Assembly (NCBI GenBank): GCA_902826025.1
Contig: CADEDH010000047.1
Coordinates: forward strand, 7,998 to 48,019
Source of the DNA: an uncultured Actinomycetes bacterium
GTDB lineage: Bacteria; Actinomycetota; Acidimicrobiia; Acidimicrobiales; SZUA-35
DNA length: 40,022 nt
Direction: 5' to 3'
The first letter of the stretch is position 1. Each line of letters opens with the position of its first letter. Both the position numbers and the translations under genes were made by a program. The notes beneath the pieces were generated by a model, which saw nothing but the letters and a program-made list of their open reading frames with translations, was not told the origin of the DNA and searched no databases. Positions 7,974 through 16,138 of this stretch are shown in pieces.

Positions 7974-8023
7974 CATACCGGGTATGGACATACCGGGTAG
8001 GGTGTGGTTTCATACCCGGTATG
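7974..8023. promoter_or_regulatory. Three PadR operator copies overlapping the padR promoter and start codon
   Basis: Two perfect 6-1-6 palindromes, CATACCGGGTATG (7974-7986) and CATACCCGGTATG (8011-8023), flank a degenerate copy (7989-8001, CATACCGGGTAGG). The middle copy contains most of TAGGGT (7998-8003), the likely -10 box. The third overlaps the ATG of the regulator gene at 8021. Centres are 15 and 22 bp apart. This strongly suggests autorepression by the PadR protein. Confidence 0.8.
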
Positions 8024-8635
8024 TCCATACGGCACTCCCTGCTGGCTCTGCTCTCGACCGAGCCCATGTACGGCCAACAGCTCAAGTCGGAGTTCGAGGC
8101 CCGCACCGGCGACCTGTGGCCGCTCAACGTGGGCCAGGTCTACACCACGCTCAACCGCCTGGAGCGTGACGGCCTGGTGGAGGCCCGGCCCGAGGCCGAC
8201 GTGGCCCTCCGGCCTTACACCATCACCGTCCTGGGCCAGGCCGAGCTGGCCACCTGGTTCCGGGCCGTCCCCGGCGACGAGCCACCACCCCGAGACGAGC
8301 TGGTGATGAAGGTGATGCTGGCCGCCTCGGTGGATCCCCTCGGCGCCGCCGACGTGATCCAGAGCCACCGCCGCCAGACCCTGGAGGCCATGCATCGGTT
8401 CACCCGGCTGAAGGCGCTGGAGGGGGCGACGGTGGCGACGCTGATGATGTGCGACGCCGAGCTGTTCCGCCTCGAGGCATCGGTCCGCTGGCTCGACAGC
8501 GTCGACGCCCGCCTGCGGGCCGGCGCCCGCCTCACGCCGGCCGCGCCGGCCCTACCGTCGGACCCGGCGCCCGCCGCCTCGACGGCCGCGTCGGCATCCA
8601 CCCGAGGCCGCCGGCGCAGCGGGGCCCGGCGATGA
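8021..8635 (+). CDS. PadR-family transcriptional regulator
   Basis: The 204-residue product has the PadR winged helix at its start (SIRHSLLALLSTEPMYGQQL, then GQVYTTLNRLERDGLVEA, then the wing), followed by the Vir-type C-terminal helices (residues about 100-165) for dimerisation and a disordered basic Pro/Ala tail. PadR proteins commonly repress a neighbouring drug-efflux or ABC transporter. Here the stop codon overlaps the start of an ABC ATPase gene, which is followed by its permease, so all three form one operon. The ATG lies inside the third operator palindrome. Confidence 0.9.
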   Translation: MSIRHSLLALLSTEPMYGQQLKSEFEARTGDLWPLNVGQVYTTLNRLERDGLVEARPEADVALRPYTITVLGQAELATWFRAVPGDEPPPRDELVMKVMLAASVDPLGAADVIQSHRRQTLEAMHRFTRLKALEGATVATLMMCDAELFRLEASVRWLDSVDARLRAGARLTPAAPALPSDPAPAASTAASASTRGRRRSGARR

Positions 8636-9360
8636 CCGGCCCGGTCCGCCTCGTCCTCGATCGGGTGTCGCGTTCCTTCGGGGCCGGCCCCACCACCGTG
8701 CACGCCCTGCGCGAGGTGTCGCTGGCCGTCACGGCCGGTGAGTTCGTGGCCGTGATGGGGCCATCGGGCTCGGGCAAGTCGACCATGCTCACGATCGCCG
8801 GCGGTCTCGACCGCCCCACCAGTGGGCGGGTGCTGGTGGACGGCATCGAGGTGGCCGGCCTGTCCCGCACCGAGCTGGCCGCCCTCCGGCGGGGCCGGCT
8901 GGGCTACGTCTTCCAGTCGTTCAACCTGCTCCCGGCGCTCACGGCGGCCGAGAACGTGCGGCTGCCCCTGGAGCTCGACGGGGTCCGGCGGCGGGCCGCC
9001 CACACGAGGGCCCTGGCCCAGCTGGAGGCGGTGGGGCTCGGCCACCGGGCCGACCACTTCCCCGACGACCTGTCGGGCGGGGAGCAGCAGCGGGTGGCGA
9101 TCGCCCGGGCCCTGGTGGCCGAAGGGGCGCTCATCCTGGCCGACGAGCCCACCGGCGCCCTCGACTCGGTGAACGGCGAGGCCGTGATGCGCTCCCTCCG
9201 TCAGGCCTGCGACCGGGGGGCGGCGGCCGTGGTGGTCACCCACGACGCCCAGCTGGCGGCCTGGGCCGACCGGGTGGTGTTCCTGCGCGATGGGCGGGTG
9301 GTGGACCAGACCGACATCAGCCCGGTGGTGCCCGACCTTCTCACCAGCGGCCCCCGATGA
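8632..9360 (+). CDS. ABC transporter ATP-binding protein (LolD/MacB type)
   Basis: The 242-residue ATPase has the Walker A GPSGSGKS (about residue 43), the Q-loop FQSFNLLP, the signature LSGGEQQR, Walker B LILADEP with the D-loop GALDS, and the switch His in VVTHD. The LADEPTGALD form and the short length are typical of MacB/LolD-type ATPases that power FtsX-like permeases. It overlaps the PadR gene by 4 nt upstream and the permease gene by 4 nt downstream, so the three should be made together. It is likely an exporter or an envelope-remodelling system. Confidence 0.93.
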   Translation: MTGPVRLVLDRVSRSFGAGPTTVHALREVSLAVTAGEFVAVMGPSGSGKSTMLTIAGGLDRPTSGRVLVDGIEVAGLSRTELAALRRGRLGYVFQSFNLLPALTAAENVRLPLELDGVRRRAAHTRALAQLEAVGLGHRADHFPDDLSGGEQQRVAIARALVAEGALILADEPTGALDSVNGEAVMRSLRQACDRGAAAVVVTHDAQLAAWADRVVFLRDGRVVDQTDISPVVPDLLTSGPR

Positions 9361-11762
9361 CGGCCACCGCCGCCCTATTGCGCTGGGTGGTGCGCCTGGC
9401 TCGCCGTGAGTGGCGCCAACACCTGCTGGTGACCACGCTGGTGGCGTTCGGCATCACCGGCGCCGTGGTGACCGTGGTCACCCTGAGCCACACGGCCGAC
9501 ACACCCGAGCGGTTGACGGCGGGGGCGCCGACGATGGTCGGGGGCTTCGCCAGCGACGGCGACACCGGCGACAACGGCACCGGCAGCGGAGCATTGTTGG
9601 CCCGGGTCGAGCCTGTGGTGGCCCGGTACCCCGAGGCCGAGCTCGTGCTGTTCGGCCCGGCCGGCCCCGAGGGCGTGGCCCTGATCGCCCAGGACCCGGC
9701 GAAGCCGCTGGGGCAGACCTGGCTCGATCTGGGGGCCGGTTCGTGGCCGGCCGCCGGCGAGGTGACCCTGTCCACTGCGGCGGCCGACCGCCTGGGGCGA
9801 CAGGCCGGCGCCGCAGTGGTGCCGGGCGACACGGTCACCGTCGGCGGCCGGCCCCGGGTGGTGTCCGGTGTCTACGAGAACCCGACCGACCTGGAGGCGT
9901 CCACCGGCATCGTGCCCCGGGCCGAGCTGGGCCCGTGGCAGGAGGTCCGGGTGCTGCTGCCCTCGATCGGGCACCCGTTGGCGGCCGAGCTGTCGGCCAT
10001 CGAGGTCGACGGCGGCGTTCTGCCCCTGTACGAGCAGCGGCCGATGGGTCCCGACCGGGGCGACGTGCTGCTGGCCTACCTGCTGACCACGGTGCTGCTG
10101 ATCCAGGTGGGGGTACTGGCCTCGGCCGGGTTCACCGTGTTGGCCGAGCGCCGCAGCCGGCAGCTCGGCCTGCTGGCCGCCATCGGGGCGGCCCCGGCCC
10201 GGGTCGGATCGGTGCTGCGCCTCACCGGCTTCGTCGTCGGCGTGATCGGCGGATTGGTCGGCCTCGTGGCCGGGCTCGTGATCTCGGCCGCCCTGGCCCC
10301 CTCGCTCCAGCGGCTGAGCGGGCACCGGGTGGCGGCCACCGACGTGCCCTGGGGCTACGTCCTCCCGCTGGTGCCGCTGGCCGTGGCCACCGCCGTGGCC
10401 GGCGCCTGGTGGCCGGCCCGGCGGGTCCAGCAGATCTCGGCCCTCGACGCCATCGCCGCCCGCCGGGCCCGTTCCGGCGGTGTCGCCCGGTCCCTGGCCG
10501 CCGGGGTGGCCCTGGTGGCCGCCGGCACCGGAGCGATGATCGTGGGCGCGCCCAAGAACGACCCGCTGCTGGTCGTGGCCGGGGTGGTGGGCGTGGCCGC
10601 CGGGGGCCTCCTGCTGGCCCCCGGCGCCACCGCCCTGCTCGGCCGGGTAGGAGGATCCGGGCCGGTGCCGGTGCGGCTGGCCTGGCGGGACCTGGCCCGC
10701 AACCGGTCCCGGTCGGCATCGGCGGTGGCGGCGGCCAGCGTGGCCCTGGCCCTGCCCTTCGGGATCTCGTCGTTCGTGGCCTCGCTCGGCTCCACCTGGC
10801 AGCCGAACGTCCCGCCGCAGGTGGCCCTGCTCGCCGGCCCGACCACGAGGCAGGGCATGCCGCTGGTCGATGAGGCCGAGGCGAAGGCCTCGGAGCTGGC
10901 CGCCGCCGTGCCCGGGGCCCGGCTGGTGGCCGTGCCGCTCCCCGTGGCACGGGACTCGACCATCGCCTTCGGGCCCGAGGGCGGCTTCTACCCCTTCCAG
11001 GTCCAGACCGTGCGATCGAGCGGCCCGGGCTGGGGGTTGTCCACCGCCGTGGCCACGCCTGAGCTGCTGGCGATGATGGGGATCGATCCACCGGCCCCCG
11101 ACGTCGACGTGATCGTGGCCGGCAGCCTCCGGTTGGCGCTCGCTCCGTCGGTGACGGTGCAGCGGGTGGGACCACAGCCGTCCTCGTTCCCCCAGGTCCT
11201 CCTGGTCCACGAGCTGCCGGGGATGTCGTTCGACGACGTGGTCGTGCTCGACCGCTTCCTGGTGGCCGACCATCCACTCACGGCGGAGGAGCGGGATCGG
11301 CTGGAGCTGGTCGGCGGTGGTCCGCCCGATCCGACGAAGCCGTCGTTCAACCGGTCCCGGGTGATCGTGTCCGAGTCGCCACCCCCGTTCGTGGCCATCC
11401 GTTCCTCGGCCCTGGCCATCGGAAGCATCTTCGGCCTGGCCGCCGTGGCCGTGGCGGTGGCCCTCATCCGGGTAGAGGCAGGGCCCGAGGGGGCGGTGCT
11501 CACCGCGGTGGGGGCCCGGCCCCGGACATCCCGGCTGATCGGGGCCGTCTCGGCCGCCGGCTTGGGCCTGGCCGCCGGCTGCATCGCCGTGCTCTGCACC
11601 CTGCTCCTGCTGATGGGCGTCTACCTCAACCCCGACGAGGAGTTCGACTTCGCCGTCCCGTGGGCCGAGCTGGGTGTTGTCCTCCTGCTCGTGCCGCTGG
11701 TGGCGGCCGCCGCCGGCTGGCTCCTCACCAACACCAGGACCGTGCGCCCGTTGGGTCGGTAG
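9357..11762 (+). CDS. FtsX-like ABC permease
   Basis: This 801-residue permease is the membrane partner of the ATPase just before it (ATGA overlap). It has an N-terminal helix (about residues 20-42), a large extracytoplasmic region to about residue 230, a first FtsX domain (about 235-355), a central pair of helices, then RLAWRDLARNRSRSASAV, which marks the start of a second FtsX repeat. A second outer domain and the final three helices follow (about 680-795). The duplicated FtsX plan is usual for actinobacterial permeases of this type. The cargo is unknown; lipids, peptides or antimicrobials are possible. Confidence 0.88.
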   Translation: MTATAALLRWVVRLARREWRQHLLVTTLVAFGITGAVVTVVTLSHTADTPERLTAGAPTMVGGFASDGDTGDNGTGSGALLARVEPVVARYPEAELVLFGPAGPEGVALIAQDPAKPLGQTWLDLGAGSWPAAGEVTLSTAAADRLGRQAGAAVVPGDTVTVGGRPRVVSGVYENPTDLEASTGIVPRAELGPWQEVRVLLPSIGHPLAAELSAIEVDGGVLPLYEQRPMGPDRGDVLLAYLLTTVLLIQVGVLASAGFTVLAERRSRQLGLLAAIGAAPARVGSVLRLTGFVVGVIGGLVGLVAGLVISAALAPSLQRLSGHRVAATDVPWGYVLPLVPLAVATAVAGAWWPARRVQQISALDAIAARRARSGGVARSLAAGVALVAAGTGAMIVGAPKNDPLLVVAGVVGVAAGGLLLAPGATALLGRVGGSGPVPVRLAWRDLARNRSRSASAVAAASVALALPFGISSFVASLGSTWQPNVPPQVALLAGPTTRQGMPLVDEAEAKASELAAAVPGARLVAVPLPVARDSTIAFGPEGGFYPFQVQTVRSSGPGWGLSTAVATPELLAMMGIDPPAPDVDVIVAGSLRLALAPSVTVQRVGPQPSSFPQVLLVHELPGMSFDDVVVLDRFLVADHPLTAEERDRLELVGGGPPDPTKPSFNRSRVIVSESPPPFVAIRSSALAIGSIFGLAAVAVAVALIRVEAGPEGAVLTAVGARPRTSRLIGAVSAAGLGLAAGCIAVLCTLLLLMGVYLNPDEEFDFAVPWAELGVVLLLVPLVAAAAGWLLTNTRTVRPLGR

Positions 11763-11801
11763 GGGCCGAGGGTCCATTTTCCGGCCTGACGGGGACTCAC
11801 C

Positions 11802-11807
11802 TAGGGT
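11802..11807 (+). promoter_or_regulatory. -10 box of the second luciferase-like gene
   Basis: TAGGGT lies 6 nt before the ATG at 11814. There is no ribosome binding site, so the mRNA is probably leaderless. Confidence 0.6.
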
Positions 11808-11813
11808 GGGGTC

Positions 11814-12935
11814 ATGCACGTTGGCTACGCATCGTTGTTCCAGAACCCCTACGACGCCCTGACCGACCGCGAGGTCTGGCAGCAGGAGCTGCGGATGGCC
11901 CTGTTGGCCGAGCCGCTCGGCTTCGACTCGGTGTGGACCGTCGAGCACCATTTCACCGACTACACGATGTCGCCCGACCCCGTGCAGTGGCTCACCTACA
12001 TCGCCGGCAAGACCGAGCGGGTGAAGCTGGGCACGATGGTGATCGTGCTCCCGTGGCACGACCCGGTGCGGGTGGCCGAGCAGATCTCGGTGCTCGACCA
12101 CCTGTCGGACGGGCGCATGATCCTCGGTCTCGGGCGGGGCCTGGGCCGGGTGGAGTACGACGGCTTCCGCCTCGACATGAACGAGGCCCGGGAGACGTTC
12201 GTCGAGTACGCCGAGATGGTGATCAACGGCCTGGAGAACGGCTACGTGGAGGGGGGCGCCACCCTCAACCAGCCCCGGCGTGACATCCGCCCCCGCCCGT
12301 TCAAGTCGTTCAAGGGCCGCACCTACGCGGCCGCCGTGTCGCCCGAGTCGGTCGAGATCATGGCCAACCTCGGCATCGGCATGCTGGTCATCCCCCAGAA
12401 GCCGTGGGAGGTGGTGGCCAAGGACTTCGAGCTGTACTACCAGACGTGGGACCAGGTGAACCCCGGGGTCCCCCGGCCCAAGCCCCTGTGCGGTGGCTTC
12501 TTCTTCGTCGACGAGAACGAGGACCGGGCCAAGACCCTGGGCAACCAGTACGTGCAGGCCTACTACCACACCGCCATGCGCCACTACGAGATGGCGGCCG
12601 AGCACTTCGGCAAGGCCAAGGGCTACGACTTCTACGCCAACGTGGGCAAGTTCATCGACCGCCATGGGCTCGACGGGGCGGCCGAGGCGTTCGCCAAACT
12701 CATGCCGATCGGCACACCCGACCAGGTGATGGACCAGCTCCGCTACATCCACGGCGTGATCGACAACAACGGCGTGATGGTGCAGACGTCGTACGCCGGC
12801 ATGCCGTGGAAGGAAGCGGAGCGCAACCTTCGCTGCTTCGCCGAGCACTGTCTGCCCCAGCTCAAGGCGTGGGACACCGACCCGCTGGGCGAGCCGGCCG
12901 ACCTCGACCTGCCCACCCTGGCCACCACCGACTGA
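11814..12935 (+). CDS. Luciferase-like (LLM class) flavin-dependent monooxygenase
   Basis: The 373-residue product is a luciferase-family TIM barrel. Family marks are GFDSVWTVEHHFTDY near residue 40, the strand KLGTMVIVLPWHDPVRVAEQ (about residues 66-85) and LSDGRMILGLGRG near residue 101. The C-terminal part is longer than in the first luciferase-like gene of the window and ends with TDPLGEPADLDLPTLA. It may be FMN- or F420-dependent, and the substrate is unknown. It stands alone between the ABC operon and an orphan binding protein, with its own promoter. Confidence 0.85.
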   Translation: MHVGYASLFQNPYDALTDREVWQQELRMALLAEPLGFDSVWTVEHHFTDYTMSPDPVQWLTYIAGKTERVKLGTMVIVLPWHDPVRVAEQISVLDHLSDGRMILGLGRGLGRVEYDGFRLDMNEARETFVEYAEMVINGLENGYVEGGATLNQPRRDIRPRPFKSFKGRTYAAAVSPESVEIMANLGIGMLVIPQKPWEVVAKDFELYYQTWDQVNPGVPRPKPLCGGFFFVDENEDRAKTLGNQYVQAYYHTAMRHYEMAAEHFGKAKGYDFYANVGKFIDRHGLDGAAEAFAKLMPIGTPDQVMDQLRYIHGVIDNNGVMVQTSYAGMPWKEAERNLRCFAEHCLPQLKAWDTDPLGEPADLDLPTLATTD

Positions 12936-12947
12936 GTGTCCCCCTGC

Positions 12948-12953
12948 TAGGGT
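12948..12953 (+). promoter_or_regulatory. -10 box of the solute-binding protein gene
   Basis: TAGGGT lies 7 nt before the ATG at 12961, again the leaderless arrangement. Confidence 0.6.
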
Positions 12954-12960
12954 CCGATCC

Positions 12961-14316
12961 ATGGCGACTCGGCGGGGCGGCAACCGTCCGGCGCTACTGG
13001 CGGGTCTGCTGGCGGCACTGGTGGTGATCACGGGCGGCGGGGTCGGGTTGCTGGCCACCACGGGTTGGGCCGATCGGCTGCTGGAGCGCGCCGGGCTGCG
13101 GGAGCGGCCGGTGGTACGGATTCTGGGCGCCGAGAACGGCGTGGATGCGAATGCCGTCGAGGCGGCGTTGAACGCTTACGCCGAAGCCGAGGGCATCACG
13201 ATCGAGTACGAGGTGTCGTTCGAGGTCCCGAACCGTCTCGACGAGCTGGTGGCCGCCGGTCGGGAGCCCGACGCCGTGCTCCTGCTCCAGCCGGGGGAGC
13301 TTGCGGGGCTGGCTGGCCAGGGCGTGCTCCTCCCCCTGCCCCAGTCCGTCAGCGGTGACATCGTGTCGGGTTGGGGCGCCGATTGGCTGAACCCGGCCGT
13401 CGTCGACGGGCGTCGGTACGCCGCCCCGGCCGGGGCCAACCTGAAGTCGTTGGTCTGGTACCAGCCGGCCCGGTTCGCCGCCCTGGGCTACGAGGTGCCG
13501 ACGACCTGGGACGAGCTGGTGACCCTGTCCCGGCAGGCTGCGGCCGACGGTGTGGCGCCGTGGTGCGTGGGGTTCGAGTCCGGCCCCGATGGCGGGTGGC
13601 TGTTCACCGACTGGGTGGAGAAGCTCGTTCTGGACCGGTACGGCCCCGACGTCTACGACCAGTGGGTGGCGGGCGAGGTGCCGTTCAGCGATCCCCGGAT
13701 CCTGGCGGTGCTCGACGACCTGGGGGCGCTGTGGTCGCCGCCCGGGGCGGTGGCCGGCACCCGCGCCTTCGTGGATTCGAGGTCCTGGCAGGACTTCAGC
13801 GGCCTGCTCGGTGGGGGGTGCCTGATGAGCGTCAACGCCTCGTTCGCCGTCTCGCGCCTGGCGGACGATCCGGCGTTGTTCGACGGGGCGTCCGACGCCT
13901 CATTGGCCACCTTCGCGCTCCCCGGCACCACGGCGGAGGGAGGTGCGGTGCTGGTGGGCGGCGGCTGGATCGGCGCCCTGCACGACCGGCCCGAGGTGTG
14001 GTCGGTCATCCGGCACATGACGTCGGCCGGCTACGCCGATGATCGCCAGAGGTCCTACGCCGAGCAGAGCGGCGTGCCCCAGCGGCCTTCCGGCGCGCTG
14101 TGGCCGGTGGCCGGTCAGGACCGTTCGATCCGCTCGCCGCTGGAGCAGGGGATGCTCGACGAGCTGGTCGGCGCCCCCACCGTCCGCTACGACGGGTCGG
14201 ACCTCATGCCACCGGAGCAGGCCCGGGTGTTCAGGCTGGAAGGGATGCGGTTCGCCGCCGGTCAGATAGCGGCCTCTGTGTTGGCCCGCGAGGTCGACGG
14301 GGCCCGACCCGGCTGA
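12961..14316 (+). CDS. Extracellular solute-binding protein (sugar ABC type), orphan
   Basis: The 451-residue product has an N-terminal hydrophobic segment (about residues 11-35) with no lipobox cysteine, so it is either anchored by this helix or cleaved. The mature part is a family-1-type binding protein fold, with RILGAEN as the first strand and blocks such as YAAPAGANLKSLVWYQPARF and TTWDELVTLSRQAAADGVAPW that are standard in carbohydrate-binding components. No permease or ATPase of a sugar transporter is adjacent, so it may serve a distant transporter or act as a sensor. The stop codon lies inside the loop of the downstream terminator hairpin. Confidence 0.82.
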   Translation: MATRRGGNRPALLAGLLAALVVITGGGVGLLATTGWADRLLERAGLRERPVVRILGAENGVDANAVEAALNAYAEAEGITIEYEVSFEVPNRLDELVAAGREPDAVLLLQPGELAGLAGQGVLLPLPQSVSGDIVSGWGADWLNPAVVDGRRYAAPAGANLKSLVWYQPARFAALGYEVPTTWDELVTLSRQAAADGVAPWCVGFESGPDGGWLFTDWVEKLVLDRYGPDVYDQWVAGEVPFSDPRILAVLDDLGALWSPPGAVAGTRAFVDSRSWQDFSGLLGGGCLMSVNASFAVSRLADDPALFDGASDASLATFALPGTTAEGGAVLVGGGWIGALHDRPEVWSVIRHMTSAGYADDRQRSYAEQSGVPQRPSGALWPVAGQDRSIRSPLEQGMLDELVGAPTVRYDGSDLMPPEQARVFRLEGMRFAAGQIAASVLAREVDGARPG

Positions 14317-14331
14317 GGGCCGGGCCCCGTC
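14296..14331. terminator. Bidirectional terminator hairpin between convergent genes
   Basis: A perfect 11-bp stem (GACGGGGCCCG 14296-14306 with CGGGCCCCGTC 14321-14331) extends by at least one more pair outward. The loop holds the TGA of the binding-protein gene. No T-run follows. It lies between converging genes and could stop both. Confidence 0.6.
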
Positions 14332-14342
14332 GGCGCCGCGGC

Positions 14343-15533
14343 TCAGGCGCCGACGAGCTTGGCCTGCTTGGCCAGATCGTCGGCCGTGGGCTCATCCACC
14401 TTGTAGAGCTTGGCTGCGTTGTCCCACAGGATGGCCCGGCGCTCCTCGTCACTGGAGTCGGCCAGGCCGGTGCTGATCCGGTCGTGCACCTCGTCGCCGT
14501 AGAGCGAGGTGGGGTGGGGGAAGTCGGTCTCGAACATGATCCGGTCGAGGCCCACCTTGTCGATCAGGCGGCGGGGGGCGATCTGCTCGAACCAGTAGCA
14601 GGCGTACACGTTGGTGGCGAAGTACTCGCTGGGGAGACGGTCGAACTCGGGGCGTTCCACCGGCACCCGATTGCCCTGGAACTGGTAGTCGAGCGCTTCG
14701 AGCACGAACGGGATCCAGCCGATGCCCGACTCCACCGACACGAACTGCAGGTCGGGGTAGCGGTTGATCACACCCGACAGGAGCAGGTCGCTCATCTGGA
14801 TGGCGTTCTTCAGGAACACCTCGACCGAGCCGGCGGTGAAGGTGGCCATGTTGCCGTAGAGGGCCATCATCTCTTTGGTCATGCCCCCTTCCATGTTGCC
14901 CGAGCCGATGTGGAACGAGATCGGCAGGTCGAGCTCGACGGCCGTCTCCCACAGCGGGTTCCATGCCGGGTCGCCCAGCATCGGCTGGCCCAGCTTCTGG
15001 GGCTCGCCGGTGAACAGGATGCCCTTGTGGCCGAGGGCGGCGCAGCGGCGGATCTCGGCCACCGACGCCTCGATGTCCCAGAACGGGGTGGACGTGATGG
15101 GCAGCAGGCGGCGGGAGTCGGCCGACGCCCAGTCGGTCTGGAAATCGTTGTAGGCCTGCACGCAGGTGAGCATCAGCTCGGGGTCATTCAGCTTGAGGAA
15201 CTGCTGGCTGCCGAAGCCGGCCACGTTGGGGTACAGGACCATGGCCCAGATCCCCATCTCGTCCATGTACTTCAGTCGCTCCCCGGCGTCGTAGGAGGCG
15301 GGGTGCAGGTCGGCCATGGTGGCCGGCCGGTCGAGGAAGTCGCCCACGCCGGCGGTGGCGGTGAGGCCCACCAGCGAGGTCCGCTTGCCGTCGATGATCC
15401 ACACGTCGCGGCCTTTGGCGTCGCGGTCCATGTAGGGCACCCGGTCCCGCATGGAAGCGGGAACCCGGCTGGTCCAGGTGTCGGCCGGCTCGGTGATGTG
15501 CGTGTCGACGTCGATGATCGTGTAGCCGCTCAT
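14343..15533 (-). CDS. Amidohydrolase-family metal enzyme (COG2159, ACMSD/resorcylate decarboxylase-like)
   Basis: The 396-residue TIM-barrel enzyme starts IIDVDTHITEP, the metal-binding first strand (Asp10, His12). Further ligand regions are SFHIGSG (His208) and the final acid in FETDFPHPTS (Asp337). This family contains decarboxylases and hydrolases acting on ring or dienoate acids without needing an activated substrate. The long form with GIGWIPFVLEALDYQ is the one common in actinobacterial catabolic clusters. AAGGGGA about 10 nt before the ATG may serve as a ribosome site. It is divergent from a small septum-formation-like protein. The reaction itself cannot be assigned. Confidence 0.85.
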   Translation of the reverse strand: MSGYTIIDVDTHITEPADTWTSRVPASMRDRVPYMDRDAKGRDVWIIDGKRTSLVGLTATAGVGDFLDRPATMADLHPASYDAGERLKYMDEMGIWAMVLYPNVAGFGSQQFLKLNDPELMLTCVQAYNDFQTDWASADSRRLLPITSTPFWDIEASVAEIRRCAALGHKGILFTGEPQKLGQPMLGDPAWNPLWETAVELDLPISFHIGSGNMEGGMTKEMMALYGNMATFTAGSVEVFLKNAIQMSDLLLSGVINRYPDLQFVSVESGIGWIPFVLEALDYQFQGNRVPVERPEFDRLPSEYFATNVYACYWFEQIAPRRLIDKVGLDRIMFETDFPHPTSLYGDEVHDRISTGLADSSDEERRAILWDNAAKLYKVDEPTADDLAKQAKLVGA

Positions 15534-15606
15534 GTGATCGGGGTCCCCTTCGGTCGGGCGCTTCAGCTCACTTAGATTGTCGAACTACCAGTGTTCCATC
15601 TCCATC

Positions 15607-15629
15607 GCCGCCGGTCGAAAACCGGCGGC
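15607..15629. repeat. Perfect 9-bp hairpin with CGAAA loop
   Basis: GCCGCCGGT (15607-15615) pairs with ACCGGCGGC (15621-15629) around a 5-nt loop. It lies between the divergent amidohydrolase start and the small protein's domain, in sequence that does not look coding. It may be a leader structure or a relic terminator. Confidence 0.55.
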
Positions 15630-15696
15630 CAGGAAGGGCAGAACGTCACATTCTCGTGCACCCGGGGGGCGACCCAACCAACTCCCCCTCGCCACC

Positions 15697-16128
15697 GTGC
15701 CCACCACCATCCTCCCCGGGGGAGCGAGGTCGAAGGTCTGGTATCTGCTCGAGACCGGAGACTGCCTCCGCGACCTTCCTCCTTCCACCGGCATCGAGGA
15801 GCTGATCGTCGTGAGCTGCGACACGGCCCATGCCGCCCAGGTGTTCGCCGTCGACTACGTCGGGACCCTGCCCGACTTCGTGCGGCCCATCGAGAGCGGG
15901 GAGTCGACCACCACCACCCGGGCCGGGCCAGGTGGGGGCTGCTTCGACGCCTTCGAGGCGGCGGTGGGGGTGCCCGCGGAGCAGAGCCCCTACGACATCA
16001 GCTACCTGGCGGTCATCGACGAGGTGGCGACCGCGGCGCCGCAGGACCTGTTCACCAAGGACATGGTCATCTGCCTCCTCAGCCAGCCCGACGGGGCGCC
16101 GCTCACCCAGTCGGTGGTGGTCGAGTGA
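15697..16128 (+). CDS. Septum-formation-like domain protein (start uncertain, possibly truncated)
   Basis: The coding part matches the pattern of Pfam Septum_form domains: a GDCL element, a VSCDTAHAAQVFAVDY block (usually VPCd.pHd.EVya), a CFDAFE helix and a final MVICLL strand. That gives four cysteines that could form two disulfides. Members usually follow a signal peptide or membrane helix in secreted actinobacterial proteins. None is visible here. The frame is open back to a TTG at 15577, but that stretch is noncoding in character and contains a hairpin, so the GTG at 15697 is preferred. No ribosome site supports either start. It may be a remnant of a longer gene. Role unknown. Confidence 0.5.
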   Translation: MPTTILPGGARSKVWYLLETGDCLRDLPPSTGIEELIVVSCDTAHAAQVFAVDYVGTLPDFVRPIESGESTTTTRAGPGGGCFDAFEAAVGVPAEQSPYDISYLAVIDEVATAAPQDLFTKDMVICLLSQPDGAPLTQSVVVE

Positions 16129-16138
16129 CGGGGGCGGA

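Noticed and set aside
9375..13061. A 1228-codon open frame on the minus strand
   Set aside because: It is the antisense shadow of the FtsX permease and luciferase-like genes. Its composition is Gly/His/Arg/Pro-rich with no domain sense.
15577..15696. Start of the septum-formation-like protein at the TTG at 15577
   Set aside because: The first 40 codons lack coding character and contain a perfect hairpin, and no ribosome site is present.
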